Shown: piece after piece, positions 60,923-64,000 of the stretch
Numbering within the stretch: position 1 is the stretch's first letter
Layout of the letters: each line of letters opens with the position of its first letter
DNA from: Streptomyces globisporus
GTDB taxonomy: Bacteria; Actinomycetota; Actinomycetes; Streptomycetales; Streptomycetaceae
Direction: 5' to 3'
Assembly: GCA_014649555.1 (NCBI GenBank)
Contig: BMTG01000014.1
Location: 62,001 to 126,000 of the forward strand
Length of the DNA: 64,000 bases
Notes under the pieces: generated by a model
Databases searched by the model: none
The model's input: only the letters and a program-made list of their open reading frames with translations
What the model was told of the DNA's origin: nothing
Position numbers and translations under genes: made by a program

Positions 60923-62163
60923 GAGGAAGGCGCTTCGGCCACCGGAGCACCCGGGATCCGCCGCAGCGCCCCCGTGATCAGCGCCGCCCCGCCCAGCAGC
61001 ACGAGCACCACCACCATCGCGTTCCGCAGCCCCACATGGTCGGCCAGGAAGCCCAGCGACGGCGGGCCGACGAGGAACGCCGCGTAGCCCGCCGTCGACA
61101 CCGCCGCGACCCGGGCCGAGGCGTCCCCCGGCCCGGCCCCCTCCCCCGCCGCCGAGATCGTGACCGGGAAGCCCAGCGAGGCGCCCAGGCCCCACAGCAC
61201 CACCGCCGCCCCGGCGAGCAGCGCACTGTCGGAGAAGACCACCAGCGCCACGCCGACCGCCGCCACCACCGCACTGGCCCGGACCACGACCGCCGGGCCG
61301 TACCGCACCAGCAGCGGCCCGCCCGTGAACCGGCCCGTCGTCATCGCCACCGCGAACAGCATGAACGTCAGCGAACCGGCCGTCGCCCCCGTCCCGTGGC
61401 CGTCCACCATCAGCAGCGGCAGCCAGTCGTTGGCGGAGCCCTCCGCGAAGGCCATGGCCAGCACGATCAGGCCGATCAGCACCAGCCGCCGGTCCCGCCA
61501 GACGGCCAGGTGCCCGCGCACTCCCCCGGCCCCCGAGCCCTTGGCACCCCCGCCCCGGCCGTACGCCTCCTCGCGCCCCGTGCCCGCCGGCACCGCCCGT
61601 ACCGTCCACACCCCGGCCGCCGCGACGGCCAGCGCGACCGCCGCCAGGTGCCAGCCCACCGGGAAGCGGACCGCCGTCAACCCCATCCCGAGCAGCGCGC
61701 CGACCACGGTCCCCAGGCTGAAGCAGCCGTGCAGCACCGGCAGGACCGGGCGGCCCGCGGTCCGTTCGACGGCCGCGCCCTCGATGTTGAACGCCACCTC
61801 CGCCAGGCCCATCCCGGCCCCGAACAGCGCGAGTCCGCCGAACACCCCGCCGGACACCTCCAGCGCCGCTCCCCCGGCGATCACCAGCAGCCCGGCCACC
61901 AGCAGCGCCGCCCCGACGGTGATCACCAGTCGCCCGCCGTGCCTGCGCACCAGCCCGCCGGAGGCCAGCACCCCCGCCATCGAGCCGATCGAGAGCCCGA
62001 ACAGCACCAGACCCATCGCGCCCGTGGACACCTCCAACGCGTCCCGGACGGCCGGGGTCCTGGCCACCCAGGACGCCATGCTCACCCCCGTGGCGAGCAT
62101 GAAGAGAAAGAGCGCCGCGCGCCAGCGGCGGGTGACGGCGTCCACGACCTGCGGGTTCTTCAT
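60904..62163 (-). CDS. MFS transporter
   Basis: A 419-residue protein with about twelve membrane segments and the MFS loop motif GGLVRRHGGRLVI between helices 2 and 3. The family signature LFGLSIGSMAGVLASG is near residue 55. The closest type appears to be the YbjJ-like/FucP-like subgroup, but substrate cannot be assigned. It is divergent from a TetR regulator 123 bp away, with a 7-5-7 palindrome close to its start codon, which suggests drug or metabolite efflux under TetR control. Confidence 0.9.
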   Translation of the reverse strand: MKNPQVVDAVTRRWRAALFLFMLATGVSMASWVARTPAVRDALEVSTGAMGLVLFGLSIGSMAGVLASGGLVRRHGGRLVITVGAALLVAGLLVIAGGAALEVSGGVFGGLALFGAGMGLAEVAFNIEGAAVERTAGRPVLPVLHGCFSLGTVVGALLGMGLTAVRFPVGWHLAAVALAVAAAGVWTVRAVPAGTGREEAYGRGGGAKGSGAGGVRGHLAVWRDRRLVLIGLIVLAMAFAEGSANDWLPLLMVDGHGTGATAGSLTFMLFAVAMTTGRFTGGPLLVRYGPAVVVRASAVVAAVGVALVVFSDSALLAGAAVVLWGLGASLGFPVTISAAGEGAGPGDASARVAAVSTAGYAAFLVGPPSLGFLADHVGLRNAMVVVLVLLGGAALITGALRRIPGAPVAEAPSSQPDLV

Positions 62164-62173
62164 GGGGTACGAG

Positions 62174-62192
62174 CGTACGCCTGGAGCGTACG
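62174..62192. promoter_or_regulatory. TetR-type operator CGTACGC-CTGGA-GCGTACG
   Basis: A perfect 7-bp inverted repeat with a 5-bp spacer, 11 bp upstream of the MFS start codon and facing the divergent TetR gene. A further CGTAC half lies at 62194. This geometry fits a TetR dimer. Confidence 0.8.
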
Positions 62193-62285
62193 TCCGTACA
62201 CTCTCCGTCCGCGTTCTATGCTGCGCGGAGAATCCGGCAGACCGACACCGAGGCCGACCCCGAGGCCGACCCGAGGAGGCACCGC

Positions 62286-62834
62286 GTGGCGACCGGGCGC
62301 ACCGACCCCGAGCGGCGGGACCGCATCATCGACGCGGCACTCGACCTCATCGTCGACGAGGGCGTCGCGGGCGTCTCGCACCGCAAGGTCGCCGCCCGCG
62401 CGGGCGTGCCGCTGGGCTCGATGACGTACCACTTCTCCGGCATGGACGAGCTGCTGCACGAGGCGTTCACCCGGTTCTCCGGGACGATCGTCGCCGTCTT
62501 CGAGGAGCGCCTCGGCGCGGCGACCACCCCCGACGAGGCCCGCGAGGCCGTCGCCGACCTCGTCCACCACCTTTCCGGCGGCAACCAGCGCGAGCTGATC
62601 CTCACCCACGAGCTCTACACCCTCGCCGCCCGCCGGCCCGCCTACCGCGAGCTCACCCGCACCTGGATGGGGCGCAGCCGCCGGGCCCTGGAATGGCACT
62701 TCGACCCGGCCACCGCCCGCCAGCTCGACGCGCTCATCGAGGGCCTGTCCATCCACCGCGCCCTGGAGACCGAACCCCACGAGCGCGCCCTCACGGTCGA
62801 GGCGATCGCCCGCATCACCGCGCCGCGCCCGTAG
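62286..62834 (+). CDS. TetR-family regulator
   Basis: A 182-residue protein from GTG 62286, with GAGGAGG about 7 bases upstream. The N-terminal helix-turn-helix reads RDRIIDAALDLIVDEGVAGVSHRKVAARAGVPLGSMTYHF (residues ~10-50). The helical ligand domain follows. It is divergent from the MFS transporter and probably represses it through the palindrome at 62174. Confidence 0.93.
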   Translation: MATGRTDPERRDRIIDAALDLIVDEGVAGVSHRKVAARAGVPLGSMTYHFSGMDELLHEAFTRFSGTIVAVFEERLGAATTPDEAREAVADLVHHLSGGNQRELILTHELYTLAARRPAYRELTRTWMGRSRRALEWHFDPATARQLDALIEGLSIHRALETEPHERALTVEAIARITAPRP

Positions 62835-62867
62835 AGGCTGTTCTGTCGCAGTCCGGCCGCCCGCCCG

Positions 62868-63212
62868 TCACGTCACGCCCGTCACGGTCACGATGATCCG
62901 GAACTCGTCGCCGGGGTGCCGGGTGGTGAGGTGGTGGTCCACCGCCTCACGGACGGCGCGGGTGGTGTCGAGGGTCCGTCTGTCGGAGCGGCAGATCAGG
63001 CGGATCTCCACGGTGGTAGCGGAGGTACGGCCTTCCCCGCTGGGTGCGGAGACGGTGATGCCGGGGGTGTCGTCGCCCGGGCGGGCCAGGGGCGAGGTGG
63101 CACGCAGGGCGCGCAGGCGGCTGCGGAGGCCGGGCGCGAGGAACGCCACTCCAGGGACCTCCCGGACCACGTGGGCCAGTTCGCTGTGCATGGTGTCGGC
63201 GGAGGCACTCAT
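62868..63212 (-). CDS. Small Asp23/Gls24-associated protein
   Basis: A 114-residue protein starting MSASADTMHSELAHVVREVPGVAFLAPGL. The C-terminal half (TTVEIRLICRSDRRTLDTTRAVREAVDHHL and FRIIVTVTGVT) resembles one repeat of Asp23-type domains, as in other actinobacterial operons of this kind. The ATG overlaps the stop of the upstream gene (63212-63214). Function is unknown, presumably envelope-related. Confidence 0.7.
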   Translation of the reverse strand: MSASADTMHSELAHVVREVPGVAFLAPGLRSRLRALRATSPLARPGDDTPGITVSAPSGEGRTSATTVEIRLICRSDRRTLDTTRAVREAVDHHLTTRHPGDEFRIIVTVTGVT

Positions 63213-63841
63213 CAGGGGGCGCTCCCTTCCTGCGCGGATCGCGGTGCGGCTTCGTCTTCGTCTTCGGAGACCAGGTCGGTGATACGGACGTCGATCTCGC
63301 CTAGGTGAAGTCCCAGGCGTTCATGGGCGGTTACGCCGACCCGGTCGCGGATCTCCTGTGCCAGGGCCTGTACGTCGGGTGTCGTGAGCGGCACGTGCAC
63401 GGACAGGTCGACGTTCACCGGCGTGCCACCGGGAGCATCCGCGAGGGTGAGGCGGCAGGACCCCGCCCGGACCCCGGGGACCTCTTCGGCGGCCTGACGC
63501 AGGGTGCGGGCGGCCACGTTCTCCATGATCCGCAGGTCCTCGTCCGCCTCGCCCAGCGGCAGGGGCCGGCCGGGGCGCAGTTCGAGTCGGACCACGTCCA
63601 TCACCCGGTCGATGAAGGAGGCCGCGTCGACGGGCTGCTGCGCGGGGTCGGAGTCCAGGGCGCGCACCTGGGACTCCAGGCGCTCCAGGTCGGCGACCGC
63701 GAGCCGGCAGTGGGCGCACTGCGCGGTGTGCTCGTCGTGAACGCCCTCCTCCCAGTCGGCCCAGACCTGGGAGAGGAGGCGGCCGCAGGGAAGCGTCTCG
63801 TCGTCGGGGTCGGTGCGGGTCTCGGGTGGCGGGTTGTTCAT
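63212..63841 (-). CDS. Asp23/Gls24 envelope-stress protein with zinc-finger-like N-terminus
   Basis: A 209-residue protein. The N-terminal HDEHTAQCAHC motif (H-x3-C-x2-C) resembles the zinc-binding anti-sigma domain, followed by a linker and an Asp23/Gls24 domain (NVAARTLRQAAEEVPGVRAGSCRLTL..., VNVDLSVHVPLTTPDVQALAQEIRDRV). Its start overlaps the stop of the sigma factor upstream (ATGA at 63838-63841), so it is a probable anti-sigma factor with an envelope-stress domain. The combined function is inferred. Confidence 0.82.
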   Translation of the reverse strand: MNNPPPETRTDPDDETLPCGRLLSQVWADWEEGVHDEHTAQCAHCRLAVADLERLESQVRALDSDPAQQPVDAASFIDRVMDVVRLELRPGRPLPLGEADEDLRIMENVAARTLRQAAEEVPGVRAGSCRLTLADAPGGTPVNVDLSVHVPLTTPDVQALAQEIRDRVGVTAHERLGLHLGEIDVRITDLVSEDEDEAAPRSAQEGSAP

Positions 63842-64000
63842 TGCCAGGCCCCCAGGGAGTGAGTCAGTTGGCGGCGAGCTCTGAAAACACGGGCGCGTAC
63901 GGCTTGTTCACTGATGCCGACGGTCTTCGCGATGAAGGCGTACGACCGGCCGTCGAGCGTGCGCAGCGTCCAGCAGATGCGTTGTTCGGGTGAGAGCGTG
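63838..64000 (-). CDS. ECF-type sigma factor, C-terminal part (5' end outside the window)
   Basis: The last 53 codons read LSPEQRICWTLRTLDGRSYAFIAKTVGISEQAVRARVFRARRQL, a sigma region 4 helix-turn-helix, ending in TGA at 63838. The stop overlaps the start of the Asp23/zinc-finger protein. Regions 2 and the start lie beyond the window. Confidence 0.88.
   Translation of the reverse strand, partial: TLSPEQRICWTLRTLDGRSYAFIAKTVGISEQAVRARVFRARRQLTHSLGAWQ

Overview
The window is high-GC actinobacterial chromosome and almost certainly Streptomyces. It has strong third-position G/C bias, frequent GTG starts, a WhiB-family wblA, an ECF sigma/anti-sigma pair and SLATT, DUF5063 and Pr6Pr proteins typical of the genus. 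The order ArsA-ArsA-wblA-PBP on the left and sigma-asd-ask-DUF5063-recR-ybaB on the right matches my memory of the S. coelicolor SCO3577-3580 and SCO3613-3620 neighbourhoods; I could not check this.

Layout. 1-10.5 kb is core chromosome: MBL hydrolase, Nudix, RidA, DUF4177, two ArsA-type ATPases, wblA, a bifunctional penicillin-binding protein, GatB/YqeY protein, phosphoesterase and Pr6Pr membrane protein. A tRNA-Pro(CGG) gene lies at 10,529-10,602. Its 3' part is the left end of a 20.3-kb integrative element (10,561-30,840) bounded by 50-bp direct repeats. The left half of the element has the pSAM2-type AICE backbone, all on the minus strand: int, xis, repSA, small spread proteins, DUF2637, FtsK-like tra, then a regulatory cassette (PP2C phosphatase, HTH protein, RsbW-like kinase, XRE/DUF5753). 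A palindrome GTCTAG-N4-CTAGAC, or its half-sites, precedes four of its transcription units, so one regulator probably controls the element.

The right half carries on the plus strand a five-gene operon of visibly lower GC: a MutL/MORC-like GHKL ATPase, a Z1 helicase-like ATPase, a PD-(D/E)XK DUF4420 protein, an AIPR protein and a C5-cytosine methyltransferase. This is the composition of the Mza anti-phage system. Here the methyltransferase ends in a degenerate endonuclease III-like region with an intact four-cysteine iron-sulfur motif. This is the most interesting item in the window.

30.8-42.3 kb is an accessory and decay zone beyond attR. It holds the 3' stub of a second integrase, a persulfide-detoxification island (CstR-like repressor, rhodaneses, TauE/SafE, a CstB-like MBL-rhodanese, DUF302) with three near-identical operators, arsM with an arsR-arsC deletion remnant, a streptothricin-acetyltransferase-like gene, remnants of three molybdenum-related genes, a secreted esterase, a SnoaL-like protein, a methyltransferase and ABC-transporter remnants. 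The tRNA locus therefore looks like a repeatedly used integration hotspot.

42.6-64 kb is again mostly core: S9 peptidase, SURF1, sigma/anti-sigma, asd-ask, recR-ybaB, SLATT protein, GntR regulator and aminotransferase, DJ-1/MarR operon, a 40-bp tandem repeat array, a Ser/Thr kinase, MFS/TetR pair, and an Asp23-type envelope-stress operon with a sigma factor cut by the window end.
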